This document shows, in pieces, positions 1 to 12,916 of a stretch of DNA of 64,000 bases (position 1 is the stretch's first letter; each line of letters begins with the position of its first letter). The stretch lies in NCBI RefSeq assembly GCF_021917145.1, contig NC_061083.1, positions 513,951-577,950 on the forward strand, in the 5' to 3' direction. The notes below the pieces were generated by a model. The model was given only the letters and a program-made list of their open reading frames with translations. It ran no database searches and had not been told where the DNA came from. The stretch is from Hypomesus transpacificus (taxonomy: Eukaryota > Chordata > Actinopteri > Osmeriformes > Osmeridae). A program made the translations under genes and the position numbers.

Positions 1-2078
1 GAGGAACACAGGGGAGACAAAAAGAATAAAAAGGGATTTAGGAAGGATGAGCTGGTGGGCAGACTAGATAAACAGTCTCAGAGTCTCAGTTGAGCATGCA
101 CGTTGCCAAGAAGCCACAAGAAACAACTTCAGAATAAAGTAACTTATAAGGGAACACATTGTAGTAAACTGCAGTATTAAAGTACTTCCAGGACTGTCTG
201 TGCAGTACAGAACGTTACCTACCTGACCCGTTGCGGTTCTCTGGATGTGTGTGAGACAGATACTCTCCGAAAGCTCTGGCTGCTCTGCAACAACAAGCAC
301 ACAGTGCACTGATTATAAACAGGGTCACTGTTAAAAGCAGAATGGTGTCAACTGTCAAGTGACTTATCTTCACCCATTCTCTGAGTGTTCACCTGAAAAT
401 GGGTTCATTTGGCAAAGAAAACACTGCCCTATGCAACTGTGCTATACATCACCACACACTCAAACAGATTAGGCTATTACAGCCAAAAATAAACTGCCTA
501 CAATTGGCAGTTATGTTGACAACTCCTACATGAAGTGGGGCCATATGCGATTATTGCAGTTTTGATTGGTTGCTTCTCTCTGCGCCTGCCAGTAGGTCAC
601 ACGGGAGTAAAGGTATGGAATTATCCACTCCCACCTTCTGTCATACCACCAGTACAGTGTGGAAACACACACATACACACAAATGCTCAACATCAGCATT
701 TAAACACATAACACAATGGTTTCATATTCCACAATTCTCCCCTGTGGTGACATTCATGGGATTTTTATGGCTAAATAAACAGAACAGTGTTACTACAAAT
801 GGTTCTCATTTCATCCTACAACGGTCGACTTCTGGTCTATGTACGCTGCTATGCAATGTACATTTACAGAATGTGCAGTTTACACAGAAACATCACATTC
901 CTTTTGGTTGACTTTACAGACTGACAAGAAACTGCTACCAGAGGCTGCAGGCTTGCCCCTGATTGAAACAACTGACTTCTCCCAGTTACAGTCAACATTG
1001 TTGGGTTCAAATGCTGGGCTTGCAAAAAACACATCTTGTTGTTCTTTGGACAGAAGATAAATACTACCGGTACTGGTTTGTGACCCAACACCCAGACCAC
1101 CTGTATAGTTACGTTTTGCTAATTGTCAAGAGAAACAAAAAAACGAACAAAAATAAGCATGTTGTTTGATTAAAAACAGATTACCGGTAAACGCTCCCAA
1201 TCAAGCAATCCTCCTACTGTTCTAGCACTACCATAGAGATTGGCTGCAAAAATGTATTATACTATACACACACACTCATACACACACACTCTGTGAAAGA
1301 TACGCCGTGCAGATAATCATTCCTGGACCCTCCTTAGATTGTGCACGCTCCCCATCCCCATATCTCGGGGGGATGTTGGGAATAATAAGGATTGCTGTGT
1401 TTCTGGGGTAGCAATGCGTCCCTGCAACGATATTTTGAGTAATTAAATATGAGGCATGTGAGGCACTTTACCGCTTGACAGAAACTCGAGCGAGCACTGA
1501 GGAGAGGAATGAGGAGAGGAGAGACAAGAGAATGTAATCATCCCTAATCTGTCAACCCCTCCTCTGCCCCGCTAGAAAGAATCCCAAAGAGCTGTGTAGA
1601 GAGTAATGGAATGACAAAACATATTTCAGACTAACAGGGAGGAAAAACTACTGTACTCTCTGAGAATTCTGGACAGTGTCCTAGCAGGGCCAAAGCCAGT
1701 ATTGAAAAACAACAACTGTCTCTGTGACTGCTTTTGCAGACTGTTCCACACCTCTGCCGGTCCCAAGACACCTGTGAGCCTTTTCCTTTTGCTGACCCTT
1801 CTATTTTTCTCTCTCCTCTCTCTTTCTCTTTCTCTGAAGGTTTAGGTTTAGAAATCCAAATAGTTACAAGAAAGGGTCTATTCATTGAAGTGAAAACAAT
1901 TGACCACCAAGGAAATGAATTTGTCCCTATTCTCATCACTCCGAATACTGATTACAGAACAACTCAAAACGTTGCTCTTTCCCTGGCTTTTCAAACATGA
2001 ATTGTACATGAAGGGAAGTACATTAATAGAGTAAGTCGGCATGCCACTGGCTCTCACTCTCTCTCGTCTATCTGTTGA
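1..2078. other. No recognisable gene; AC-rich intergenic DNA
   Basis: I see no open reading frame with a recognisable product and no splice-bounded exon. Short CA-rich tracts occur near 661-682 and 1,262-1,290. The stretch 1,430-1,560 contains an AT-rich core with a TAATTAAA site followed by purine-rich sequence and could be conserved non-coding DNA, but nothing in the sequence alone proves this. Confidence 0.4.
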
Positions 2079-2080
2079 TT

Positions 2081-2181
2081 GACATAGCTCAGTGGTAAAG
2101 CATTCGACCACAGATCAAGAGGTTGTGTGTTCCAATCCCCTATGTGTAAGTTGCTTTGGTAAAAATTGTCTGCTATATGAA
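2081..2181 (+). repeat. tRNA-derived SINE fused to an L2 LINE tail
   Basis: A pol III box A (TAGCTCAGTGG, 2,085-2,095) and box B (GTTCCAATCC, 2,129-2,138) lie at tRNA-like spacing. They are followed directly at 2,147-2,181 by a diverged copy of the L2 3' tail seen intact at about 11,060-11,092 and 32,790-32,822. Tail sharing of this kind is how SINEs are mobilised by a partner LINE (known for the class; inferred here). The head has lost clear acceptor-stem pairing, so it is not a tRNA gene. Confidence 0.65.
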
Positions 2182-2959
2182 TTCATCATCTTTCTTTCCA
2201 CCTCTATCTTTTTGATGTGTTTTTGTTCTACGCTACCGCCTGCCTGCCATGCCCTGGTGCTGGCTGTCTTTTGGCAGGTCTGTATTGTGCTCTTCTACAT
2301 GTTTGCCACCATGTGACAAGTTGAAAAAAAGAGGAGTGGGATATTGGAGCGAGTGGAGGAGTGGGCAGAAGAAGAAACATGATGATGGTGACAAGGGGAG
2401 ATGTGTTTTAAAGACTAAAATACAAAGTAATGAGAGGAAGGGAGGCACTTCACATAAAAGAAGAACTGAAAAGAGGGATTCTAGAAGAAAGGAGATGCCT
2501 ATAGCTGGATGTTCTGTATCAGCTGACCACATGCAGTTTATTTTTCAATAGTTCTTTCCAAGGGAGTATGCACACTAATGTATACAGTAGAATGACATCA
2601 ATAGTGTGGCCTGTAGACCAGTATATTGTGCCCAGATGACAAATAAAACTGAGCTTCAAAGACATGGAGGTACAGGGAGTACAAAGGTCTGTGTGGTCTA
2701 ATACATTCAGGTCTATTAGACAAGCTCTATAGGGGCCTCTACTGTCAACCCAAGTGTGAATGTGTCTTCTCCACCGGAGTTCTGAGTGCCTCACTGTGCT
2801 CTTCTCTGGGCTGCAGTCATTTGGGCTGGGATGGGGGTGTGGGGGATGGGCCGGGAGTGTGTGTGTGTGGGGGGGGTGCTCCTCTCTGTTGTGCCACATC
2901 CACACATCGCCACTGTGCCTCCTATTTCCCATTTAGTCTGTGTCTTGATTGTGGTTGTT

Positions 2960-3265
2960 GTTTGGTGTCAATAGTCTCTGTATCTTGCTTTGTGTTCTTT
3001 GTGCTTTCAACATTTGTATCCCCTTTTATCCCCTTATTCCGTATGTACTAATGCCCTGCTTTGTTTAACTTGCATGTTTTTATAGCTTTTTTTCTGTATG
3101 TTGTACTGATGTGATTGTTTGCCGTTGTGCTTCTTAACCTGATTTTTAATTCATAGCCCTCTTCCCCTCTCCCTCAAAAAGCTTCTGCTTTTTGTCAGGC
3201 CATCACTGAAAATAAGAATTTGTTCTTAATGATTCTGCCTGGTTAAATAAAGGTTAAATAAAACA
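2960..3265 (+). repeat. 3' end of a fish non-LTR-type repeat
   Basis: The segment ends with a motif common in fish genomes (AATAAGAATTTGTTCTTAA, then repeated TTAAATAAAGG units), typical of the 3' tail of a retroposon. No coding part is visible upstream. Confidence 0.5.
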
Positions 3266-4460
3266 AATTAATCACTAAGATCACCTCTTTCGCAAAGCAC
3301 CCCACCCCCCCACCACCCACCCTCTCAAACAAAAACTAACCTTGTTCTGTTGACACAACAAACATTGAGCTGGTCATTTAGTGTCACTAAGTTTCTCTAC
3401 CTTGGGGAGTCGGATGGAAGATGGCTGATTTGGCAGGCAGACAATAGACCTCCATCTCAACAATGACCAAAAAAACTGATATTAGATTAGCTTAAAAAAA
3501 AAAAAAAATTCAACTTATAAGGAAAAAAACACAAAAGCACAACGCTTTTTTCCTGGACGAACGAATGAGGTCAGACATCTCAAATCAATTTCCACTTAGC
3601 CTTCGACCGTCTGTGCTCATCAGCGTTAGCACGCACACTAGCCGACTGATGAGTATGTATTGTTACTTGTTGACCTGCTGTAACCTTCTCTCCATCCAGC
3701 GTCTGCTGATCCACAGTGACACGGACGGGCGTACTGTAATTATATAGATCAATGAGACCCAGGCACCCCACTATCTCTCCCTGTACAGTATCATTACAGT
3801 CCAGGCCAGGGAGTAATCAGGGGAATTACAGCAGGTCTACCCTCCCCACGGCCCTGCTCTGCAATCCCCAGCCACGGAAAGCAGCCCCCACTGTACTCTC
3901 TATCCTCTATTGCTGCAATCTTTAAAGCTTTTTTTTCCCTGCTAATTTCTACAGTCAGTTTGACGGCAAGGAGACACACATACAAGCTTTTGTTCTGGGA
4001 TATCTTCTTGTTTCAGTGTGGCTGCAAGGAGTGAGAGCATGCCTGAACACATACACACATGCACACACAAACACACAGTGTAGATGCACAAACTTACACA
4101 CACTTTTAGCATGTACACACATACAGAAGCAAGGTTGAAAGGGGGACAACTTCATTATGCGGTGCTTGCTGCCAACAAAGACTCTGCAATTAGCCTCCTC
4201 TTGTGTGCTGGCATTGTTGCGGAAAGGTCTAATGAAATGTACAGTATGTGAGGATTTGATCCCAACCCACATGTGGCTGGCACTTTCTTGTACGTTGATG
4301 TATACAACAGCAGCTGTGTACCCAGCATGTTGTTAAGATGTCTAATAATTTAGAGAAGAGGCCAGCTGTTCAGTGTTCCTCACCCAAGACCATAACTGGA
4401 GTTAATCTGCTCCGTGAGGCCAGCACTGATAGTGGTCACACAGGCTGGAGTGAATGTGCA

Positions 4461-4490
4461 TGTGAGTGTGTGTGTGTGTGTGTGTGTGTG
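4461..4490. repeat. (TG)n microsatellite
   Basis: Nearly pure TG dinucleotide tract, interrupted once by GAG near its start. Confidence 0.9.
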
Positions 4491-5435
4491 CAAGAGGCCG
4501 TGAAATCCCCCTTTTACCACAGATATAACGATTATGGCAAAATTGTTCTCTGCCAAAACAACCCCTGGAAAAGATTCAAACAAGTAATGTGATGAAAAGA
4601 TTGCTTAAATGTTTTGGTCAAACCAGTCATGTGGAGGCAGTATTCATTTTGGGTTTAAAAATCAAACACAATTGCCTCACCTTGTTCTTTTGACCTCCCC
4701 ACGTCTAAATTCAAAAATATCCAGTGACACCGTTTTAAAACGACTGACTATAATAGCTCTCTTTCTCAACAAGGACCTGGAAAAAGGTTATGAGGAGGCA
4801 TTAGCCTTTCACGGAAAACTTTGAGACGGCCGTTAACTGAAATCGATCTCTCCTTTTCTCACTCAGCTCTGTGTTAGACTGGCGATACACATACACAGTA
4901 CTTGAGAAGGTACTTCCAGTGCCTCTCACTGATCTCCCCATTCACATGCATTGCCAGTTCTCCATTTCAAAAGACAATCAACTGAGTTTTGAACCTTTAT
5001 ACCCTAGTGAATGCATTTCTCTGGCCTGCTTCTGAAACAAGAACATCTCAATGTTGATTCCATTCAAAGATGAAAAAGAGGATAAATAATTTTAAAAGAC
5101 ACAAGGCTGAAACAGCCTTACACAACATTAGGTACACAAGTCCAGATAATATTACATCTCCGATCAACAGACCATAGTCAGAGAGAGGGCTGAAGTGACG
5201 TGTGTCCGAAATGCTATGTGAAGTTATAGATCGTGAGTAGGGGGTCTGCAACATGGGGAGTTTTATTGTTTAAAATGAGTAAATTGCGAGTGATTATAGA
5301 ATACTGAGACATAGCTGTTTGTGGAGCTACTGTGCAAGCTTTCAGAGGAAGAGGAATAAACTGTGTTTTGGGGTTGCAGTCCAGTATATGTCTCCTTAAT
5401 ACTGTGATTCCTTCAATTTATGGCATGTTGGTGTG

Positions 5436-5580
5436 AGGGTGTGAGTGTGAGGGAATGAGAGAGTAAGAGAGAGCGAGAGGGTGAGGGAGATAAAGAGAGC
5501 AAGTATTCGAAAAAGAGAGACAGAGAGAGAGAGAGAAAGAGAGAGAGATAGAGAGAGAGAGAGACAGAGGTAGAGAGAGA
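5436..5580. repeat. GA-rich low-complexity tract
   Basis: Imperfect GAGA/GAGAGG polypurine run. It generates spurious serine/leucine-rich reading frames on the minus strand, which I do not call genes. Confidence 0.85.
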
Positions 5581-7408
5581 GTAAAACACAAGTAAAAATG
5601 AATGCATGCACTATGTGATTTGTATTTTAACAGCAGAAACTGTATGTGTCCAAGACAAATTCCTTCGGGATAATCAAATCTAATCTTAAAACAGGGAGAG
5701 CGAAAGAGAGAGATTGGGAGTGAGTGAGTGAGTGGACACAAGAAAGGGAAGGACAGCAAGCATACCAGTCCAAACGGATGAAAAGGTCACCGTATTTTTC
5801 ATGGACATGTGTCCGGTGAAGTCAGTGAGTACTCTGCATTCCACTGCCATGTTACATGAGTCAGTGTAGGTGTTAAAAACCATTCTGTGTGGTTTGACAC
5901 ACAGAGGTGTCAGGTCATGACTCATGATTACATGTTTAAAGAACACTGGTCAAGTAACATAACATACCATTTGTTTATTTGTTTATGGATGTCAATCTTT
6001 TTTTGTGTCATGTACATGACTGACACACAAGCATTATAAATCCTACTTATTACTGTTCCATAGAGTCTGCTCAATAACCCCCCTGCATAAATCAGCTGTG
6101 AAGTAAAGTAAATCAAAGATAGACTGCAGTATTGATAAAGTAAAAGAAAATGTAAATAAAACAAAAATAAAGGGAAGAATTGTTGGATCTGATCAGACTG
6201 GAGATTTCCGTATAGGATTTATACGGTAGACTACACTACTTTGAGGGGTTATGATTGTATTTATGGTCTAGGTGAGGAATATTGAAAATACAAAATTTCT
6301 AACGCTGTATAGGCTATATATATGATTAACATATTATCAAATAGCCACATTGATTAACCAAATGTCCACACTGACCCGCAATAATAAAACCATACAATTC
6401 ATTAAACTTCTGTTTAATAATCTGGATAACATTTTCTGAATAAAGTGGAGGAATGTATACAATACTTTCCGCATTTATAGCCTGCGGCTCCGTTGGACAC
6501 TTGAATACGCCGCCGCACCTGCCACTTCAGCATCCTATCAACACAGTCATTCTGCTATACCTGTCAGATACTCACCTAACTTTTGCAGCCACAGAAGATA
6601 TCGCATCGTTCTTTAAATTCTTCCTTTTGGACACTGCAGTTCCCATGCTGAAGTGGAAACAACACAAGAGAAAAAGCAGATCATTCCATCCACCGGTTGG
6701 CAGGAAATAAAAAAGAAGAAAGACACGTAAAACATAAATAAAAAACCTTTTTCCCTGAGTCGTATTTATAGGAATTATTTCACTAATTATTCAGATCCTA
6801 GATCTAGATTGGAGACCAGTGTTTGGCTGTTCGGCTGTTCGCGCAGTGGCAGAGCAGAAAAACGTGCTTCACTGGCAGCATCTGCCCGCTCCTCTCGCTC
6901 TCCTCTCCACTCCTCGTTGACTCATGGCGACGAGGGGACAGGAAGGAACCTACAACCATAAAAGGACTACCTTCTTAACATATAATTCTGCAGGGCAGGT
7001 GTGGGTTAGTCTAAAGCACGGTCCACGGGTGACAGGTCAATATAGCTTGAACAGCTAAATGTTTTTAAAATTGAATAGTCATTCATTGTGCTTTTAATTC
7101 CACCCAAACATCGTAAATTAGTCTCGCCATGGACATTTGCACATCAATCTTTATCAGACAGCTATTCAATACTCCCAATAACAGCTCTACCGCAGCAATT
7201 CCAGACCCACGAAGCTCCCAGCATAAAAGCAGAAATATGGATAATATTCCGAAATTAAAGTTGTACAAAATTTCCAAGGAAAAAAATCGGGGAATCTCCA
7301 ATTTTTAAAGTCACACATTTGCGGAAAAAAAGTCTGAATTAAACTTTTTAATAAGATTCATCAATAAGTTAATATTTAAGCAATAAGGTACGAGAGGCAG
7401 TACTTTAT

Positions 7409-7495
7409 CGCCAATAAAGTACGTGTTCAAGGGTGTTGTTAGGCCCGACGCGCAGCGGAGGGCCGGCAAACCCTGGAACACGTACTTTATTGGCG
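7409..7495. repeat. Perfect 20-bp inverted repeat with GC-rich loop
   Basis: 7,409-7,428 and 7,476-7,495 are exact reverse complements (core AATAAAGTACGTGTTC). The 47-base loop has further self-complementarity (AGGGT/ACCCT and GGCCC/GGGCC), so the whole could fold into a long hairpin. It probably belongs to the terminus of a DNA transposon. Confidence 0.75.
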
Positions 7496-7503
7496 TACTT
7501 TAT

Positions 7504-8389
7504 TTATAATACGGTTGCCAGCAAAATTATAAATAGTAAATAAATAGTTAGCTGCCTTTCAGCACAAAATAGTTATAGACAACAAACATTGTGTATCGCA
7601 TTTCAGTAGACGAGAGAAAGTAGTCCCTGTAAACAGTGGCTGTTGCTATGCAACGGACAAACAGCATTGTGAACTTCACGTTTGTTAGCCTAGCTAGATC
7701 TTGCACCATCTCATTCATTCTATGCTCATTTTATAAAAGCTGCCTTTAAAATAACAACGACAATGGGACACTTTCAATACTTTCAACACTAGGCCTAAAC
7801 ATTCTAAATCAATCATAAATGTTTCGTAGGCACTGGGTATATGGTAGCTAGCTAGCCTATGCTGTAAACAAGTTACGAGTGACTTGGGACTCGATAAACG
7901 AACATAGGCTGTTGTTAAGGTTAGCTTATGTTGATTTGGATATCTCCATTAATTGTGCATCCGTGGAAAACGTTGTTGAAGCCAAGACCAGGTCATGTAC
8001 TGTAATTGCGTGGCTACGAAGCTCAAATTAAATAAGTGGATGTCAAGTTAGCAACTAATGGCTAGACCTGAGCTTCCGTCCAACGTTTCAGTAGTTAGAC
8101 CAGCTAGTTAGCACTGATAGCACGGGACAGTGCAATAATATTGCTCAAAAATTAACCGAATGTTGCTAGTCTAGCTTGCTAACCAATACATTGCTGCACA
8201 CCAGTACTTGTAGACAGTTTTTTTCTTCGGCAACATTTTAGTTATTTTGAGTGCGCCTTAATATGGAACGCTCACCTTTTTAAGGTAAATCATGTAAAAA
8301 GGTGTACAATACTTTATGCTCAATAAAGCACACCCCGTGACTCACTCTCAACCAATCAGAATGCTTGATTTCAACCACCCGTATTATAA
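7504..8389. mobile_element. Candidate DNA transposon with TTATAATACGG ends
   Basis: TTATAATACGG at 7,504-7,514 is matched by its reverse complement at 8,379-8,389. The right 100 bases (palindrome-prone, AACCAATCAGAATGCTTGAT core) resemble ends of a repeat common in fish. No target duplication could be defined and no transposase ORF is present, so boundaries are uncertain. Confidence 0.35.
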
Positions 8390-8425
8390 AGGTTACTACA
8401 ACCGATTTTATCCAAGAATCACCAG

Positions 8426-8650
8426 GGCTGCGTTTCCGATAACGATTGATAGCAACGATCAAGCAGATTAACGAAACTATCGATATTTCTTACGTGCATT
8501 TCCCGAACATGCTCGTCAGGAGTAGGCTAATCTACGCACTTTCAAGAGCAACAAATTTTCAAGAACGGACACGGCCCGTAAAACCAAGATCCGTCGTACG
8601 ATGGATTCTACGATCAATTTAGGCTTGCAAAGTTTTCGGGAAACGCAGCC
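8426..8650. mobile_element. Short MITE, TIR GGCTGCGTTTCC, 3-bp TSD CAG
   Basis: Ends GGCTGCGTTTCC (8,426) and its complement (to 8,650) are flanked by CAG on both sides (8,423-8,425 and 8,651-8,653). Three-base duplications fit the PIF/Harbinger group. It is 225 bp with no coding capacity. Its right flank overlaps the duplication of the adjacent hAT element. Confidence 0.6.
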
Positions 8651-8654
8651 CAGG

Positions 8655-8902
8655 CAGACTCGGCTCCGGAACGAATTAAATGGGGGGTATTTTTTTACAA
8701 GGGGGGCACGCATTTTCAAAGCATGTATGAGAGTCAAAATAAGAGCAGACCTGCATATTCTGCAGGAAAGTGTAGCCATCTTGATATTTAATTTATAGCC
8801 AATGCCAGTATTTCTTAATTTTACTTAAACAAAAAAAATTGTTGAGGGGGCACAGCATTCCATTTGGGGGGCCCCCGTTGCCCCCCCTTGGAGCCGACCC
8901 TG
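8655..8902. mobile_element. Non-autonomous hAT element
   Basis: Left end CAGACTCGGCTCC and right end (reverse complement CAGGGTCGGCTCC) match at 11 of 13 positions. The flanking 8-mers AGCCCAGG (8,647-8,654) and ATCCCAGG (8,903-8,910) agree at 7 of 8 positions. CAG termini plus an 8-bp duplication define hAT. The interior is rich in G runs and non-coding. Confidence 0.7.
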
Positions 8903-9189
8903 ATCCCAGGTAACCCATTACTGCAGACTTTATACAAGGCAAGCGGCAGCGGCTGTGCTGTGATGAGGTTGACCATGCAAAGTGAAGCAAGTTCCTTGAA
9001 TTTCTTTTTCTTCCATATTTTCGACTTTATGTTGGAGAATCTCCAAGTTTTTTATTGCAAATTGACTAGTTTTTTTCTCGCAAATTTGTGACTACAAACT
9101 TGGAGAATCTCCAGAAATTTAGGACTTAAACATTACCCGCACTCCTCCGGCTCCGATTTTGTTTTTACTTACAATGGCCGTAATACACT

Positions 9190-10691
9190 AGCCTGGCTCT
9201 GCCCTCCAACGTACTTCCGCTCAATTTTGATTTTGCTTTTGTACTAGGCGTAGAGTTTATATAACTAGAGTAAGCTACTTTTGTCTTCCAAGATGGCATC
9301 CCCATTCTTTTCTATGAAAAGTGCTCAGTGGCGCAGTGAGGCAAGCGAGAGCGCGAGACTGGACATGGCCATCTTTACACTTCCGTGTATTCCGGTTTAG
9401 CTTTAAAGAGACCTCGTGCACGCTTGCAACTAGCTGTACACGTCATACTTTGCGACAACCAGTCGCGAGCATAGATTTATATGGTTACGAGATTGTGAGC
9501 TAAGGAATTGCAGTTGCAGAATCTATGGGCAGAATGGGGTACAAGTCCGATAAGAAACAGACACATGATGCAAACTTAATGGAAATGTATTCTGTTATTG
9601 TATAGTATTCCTTTTGTCATAGCTAGCTCGTTGCACAATTTATCGGGGACAGCTTGTCCACGCAAGTCTCTATACTGAGACCAAATTTTGCATTGCTACT
9701 GACAATGATCGCTTCCAGCAAACCTTTTTTGAATTAGCCATTTCCCCGTAAATAAATATCAAGCTTATTTACGTTTTTGGGGGTATATTTTCAGTCAGCA
9801 GATGGTATTGTTTGAATCGCGATTCCATCTGAAATACTGCCGGTGACAATATTGTACAATAGCTTGTTTCAAGAGGGTTCTTAATGAATTAATGCAATAT
9901 GAGCAGGCTAAATGCTTGAAAATATCAAGGATTGCTCAATATTTTCGTTTGATCCAACTTTTCAACTGAGGCTGCTGTAGCTTATCAATATTCCATCTTG
10001 CAGGGAAATGAGAAGACAACCGTTTTATTCTATGCTTCCCTTTTTGTATTTTGAATTGTAAATGAGCAGCAACAAATGTATGCTTTTAAATCTATGCAAT
10101 CTCCATAAATAGTAAAAATTATATGCATTTTTATATAAAATAGACAGAAATATCAGTTATAAAAATACAGTTAATAAACTTACCCTTCTACAACCGACGC
10201 TAGCAAGCACACCCTACAATTTATCTCGAAATTGTACCCTCTAGTTCATAGTATTACATTAATAATTACGATTGAAACGAGTGAGAATAGGAGTTAAGGG
10301 GGCCCCATGCCTGTCTTCGCCTGGGGCCCCCAAATCACTAAATCCGCCACTGGGCAACACTGCCGAATATCCATAAACTAAAGCTGGAGCAAGAACAAGT
10401 TTTGCTGAGTTTTGTTGGTGGCCATGCTATTGTGGCCCTCCTCCCCATGGGGTTCAGGAACAGTTAGATTTTCCAGCTACGGCAGCTAGCTCTGTTACAG
10501 TAGTGGTGAAGGAATTGGCTAAGGCGAACGCTAGCAATTGGTTATGGCAGATCAGAGTGGCTGTAGGCAGATCCAATAGTTTTAAACTTCAACAGGGTAC
10601 CCGCCTACAAGGAAGTCAACGCTTGTCAATGGAGCAAGGCCAGACTCTCTGTACAAATGAAATGTACGAGAGTCTGGTTAGGACCAGGCTA
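9190..10691. mobile_element. hAT-like TAGCCTGG element with a second hAT end inside
   Basis: The ends TAGCCTGG (9,190) and CCAGGCTA (to 10,691) delimit a 1.5-kb unit. Its outer parts are present inverted in the ccdc183 intron (37,868-38,421), confirming one family. The flanks TAATACAC and TAATACGC are similar but offset by one base. An orphan hAT right end (ATCCGCCACTG, to about 10,352) lies inside, implying an insertion whose left end I could not locate. Confidence 0.5.
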
Positions 10692-10779
10692 CTAATACGC
10701 CATCGTAGAAATAAGATGGTGCAGTGGTCTCTTATTTTTTTTCCAGAGCTGAAGTAGGCTATGTGTCTGACTAGGCTGT

Positions 10780-11115
10780 TGCTGTTGCTCTTGTTGGTTA
10801 GTGGTAGCTGATTTAAACTGTTGTATTCTTTTTTTAGTTAATCCTATTTTTATTGCTTTCCTACAGGTACACCTGCACTTAGAGATTAATGTTGTGTAAT
10901 TTTTAACTTGTTTAACTACATGCTCTTATGGTTTCTTCCCTTTAGCACTATTTTTTGGTTGTTCACAATATGTACTTCTTGTTTTTGACTACCCGCAATG
11001 CTGTGGGGCTATCTTGTTGTTATTATCAGTGACCTATGCACTTTGTGAAGCTCTCTCTTGGAAGTCGCTTTGGATAAAAGCGTCTGCTAAATGAATAAAT
11101 GTAAATGTAATGTAG
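10780..11115 (+). mobile_element. L2-type LINE 3' fragment
   Basis: The sequence is alignable by eye to the 3' untranslated part of the L2 relic at 32,580-32,830, sharing segments such as CATGCTCTTATGG and CAGTGACCTATGC. It ends in the TCGCTTTGGATAAAAG tail with ATGTAA repeats. The coding part is missing, a typical 5'-truncated copy. Confidence 0.75.
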
Positions 11116-12284
11116 GCTAAAGACAAACTGAGAGAGGTAGACTACTTTTCAGGAATTCCTGCCTGAGACAAGAAACATAACCCCTGGATAAGATACAGAA
11201 AAAAAGGTTGAAGATACGGTGAAGGGAGGGACACCAAAAGAAGCATGCATGTGACCGACCGGACGGGAGGGTAGAGGTTTTAGACCTTTATGAATAACTA
11301 AAACGGTTACAAGAGAGGGGATTAAACCCCCATGGTTTCATTTGAAAGGTACCACAGCAAACCTAAACCTTTAACTAAAAAGTTAAAGGAATTTGAACTT
11401 TAACTTCAAAGTATGACATGCTCTCACTTCAATCCGCCTCCTCCCTCAACAGAAATGGAGCGGGGTTGCCTGAGCAGCACAACCACTGGAGGGGAACAAC
11501 GGTCCATCTCCCTTTTTCTTTTTTTTTTCGTTCTTTTTTTTCTTCTCCCACACGTGAGGCTAGTCAGGCGGCAACAAAGAGACAAACAAACCCGCTAACA
11601 AATTGAAGGCATGAATATTTAAGGAGCCATCTGTGTGGTCCCGGTTGGTTTAGCTCGCGTGCCCATCCAAATTGACGGTTCACGTAGTCAGTGGCGGAAC
11701 CAGATTTTTATATACGGGGTGGCCAAGGGGTGGCCAGGGCTACTTCAGGGGGTCCACAGACCAAGACTGAAAATGTGCGTGTAACCTTAGCCTGGCATCT
11801 AAACAGTGTAAATTATTCATATGATTGCTGATGAGAAATAGAAATTCAAATTCACTTGAGCCTGAGTTCTTCAGTGTGGCCTAGTATGGTCCACTAAGGT
11901 TACTTTAATCAAATTCTACATTTACTATGAACCGACTGTGTCTCTACATCTGAATTGAAACTCATTTCTTTCTTATACACACTGAACTGTACTCACAAAC
12001 TGGAGTGACTTTGATCACTTACTTTTACTGGAATATATCTGGGTCTAACCAGGTTAGGGGTTACTTAAACATAACTATTAGTGCGTACTCACTCTGACCT
12101 GGTGCCTGTAGCCTTGGGGAGGGAGCTGCTCTGAGGTCTTGGGGTGGTGCAAGGACTGGGGTGTAATTCCACCTGACCCTGTTTTGCTCAGCTTTTTGAA
12201 GAAGTCTGCTATCTCACCCTTTCTTTTAATGTTTGAAGTGAACTAAGCAAAAATAACATGTAGGCCTACACATCCAATTGCCCA
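11116..12284. other. Intergenic, orphan hAT left end
   Basis: No gene. A hAT-like left end (CAGTGGCGGAACC) starts near 11,691, but no matching right end with an 8-bp duplication was found. A T-rich run lies at 11,517-11,542. Confidence 0.35.
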
Positions 12285-12292
12285 CATTTGAG

Positions 12293-12683
12293 CAGTGGCG
12301 GTTCTAGACAAATTTTACTGGGGGGGTCAGTGTTTAATCAGAGGGGCACATAAAAGAACGGAAACAAATGATATTTAAAAATGTAATCCTTTAATTTAGC
12401 TTTACATTAAAATCATACAAAAAGCTCTGGCTTTCCCTCTTCCAGCTCCTCAGCTCTCTCAATACCTTGATATGTTTCTCAAATGTTTGTATTTACTGGG
12501 GCAAAAAAGGCTGCAATGTCCATTCCTCATTTCATAATGACTACTAGAAGAAGAAAAACGTGTAAAAAAAAAAGAAGTATATAAACATGTTTTTTTTGTC
12601 AGCTCAGGGGGGCCACAGGGGGGGCCAGGGACATTTTTACAGGGGTACTGGCCCCTGTAGGCCCCCGTATAGAAACGCCCCTG
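12293..12683. mobile_element. Non-autonomous hAT element with perfect 8-bp TSD
   Basis: The 391-bp element has ends CAGTGGCGGTTCTA and (reverse complement) CAGGGGCGTTTCTA. The 8-mer CATTTGAG occurs exactly at 12,285-12,292 and 12,684-12,691. This is direct evidence of transposition. There is no transposase ORF, so it must have been moved in trans. Confidence 0.92.
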
Positions 12684-12916
12684 CATTTGAGTCCAATCTC
12701 AATCTCAAACATATCCCCATTATTATCTTCAATCAACTACCAGCCTTTAAGTTACTAGATCATGGCTAGCCCTACTCTGAAATACATATTTCAAACAGGC
12801 ATTATACAATAGCAAACAGGGTAGCTATCTGACAGCAGTGTGTTAATCTTTTGTACATTAATAGATTGATAAGGCATCTCATCAAGGAATCTTAGCAGTT
12901 AAAGTAAAAAAAATTG

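Larger units (their letters stand above)
3270..7400. other. Intergenic, no gene seen; simple repeats
   Basis: No exon-like ORF. Besides the microsatellites listed separately, 3,560-3,960 has higher complexity and several TAATTA/ATTACAG-like sites. Sequence near 6,830-6,960 has a consensus AP-1 site (TGACTCA) in a GC-richer patch. Both could be regulatory, but this is not shown. Confidence 0.35.

Noticed and set aside
2081..2150. Functional tRNA gene
   Set aside because: Boxes A and B are present but acceptor arms do not pair and an L2 tail follows, so it is a SINE.
5396..5759. Serine/leucine-rich minus-strand ORFs
   Set aside because: Translation of GA-dinucleotide repeats.
8516..8798. Overlapping ORFs on both strands
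   Set aside because: They run through the MITE and hAT elements at 8,426-8,902, with no protein similarity recognised.
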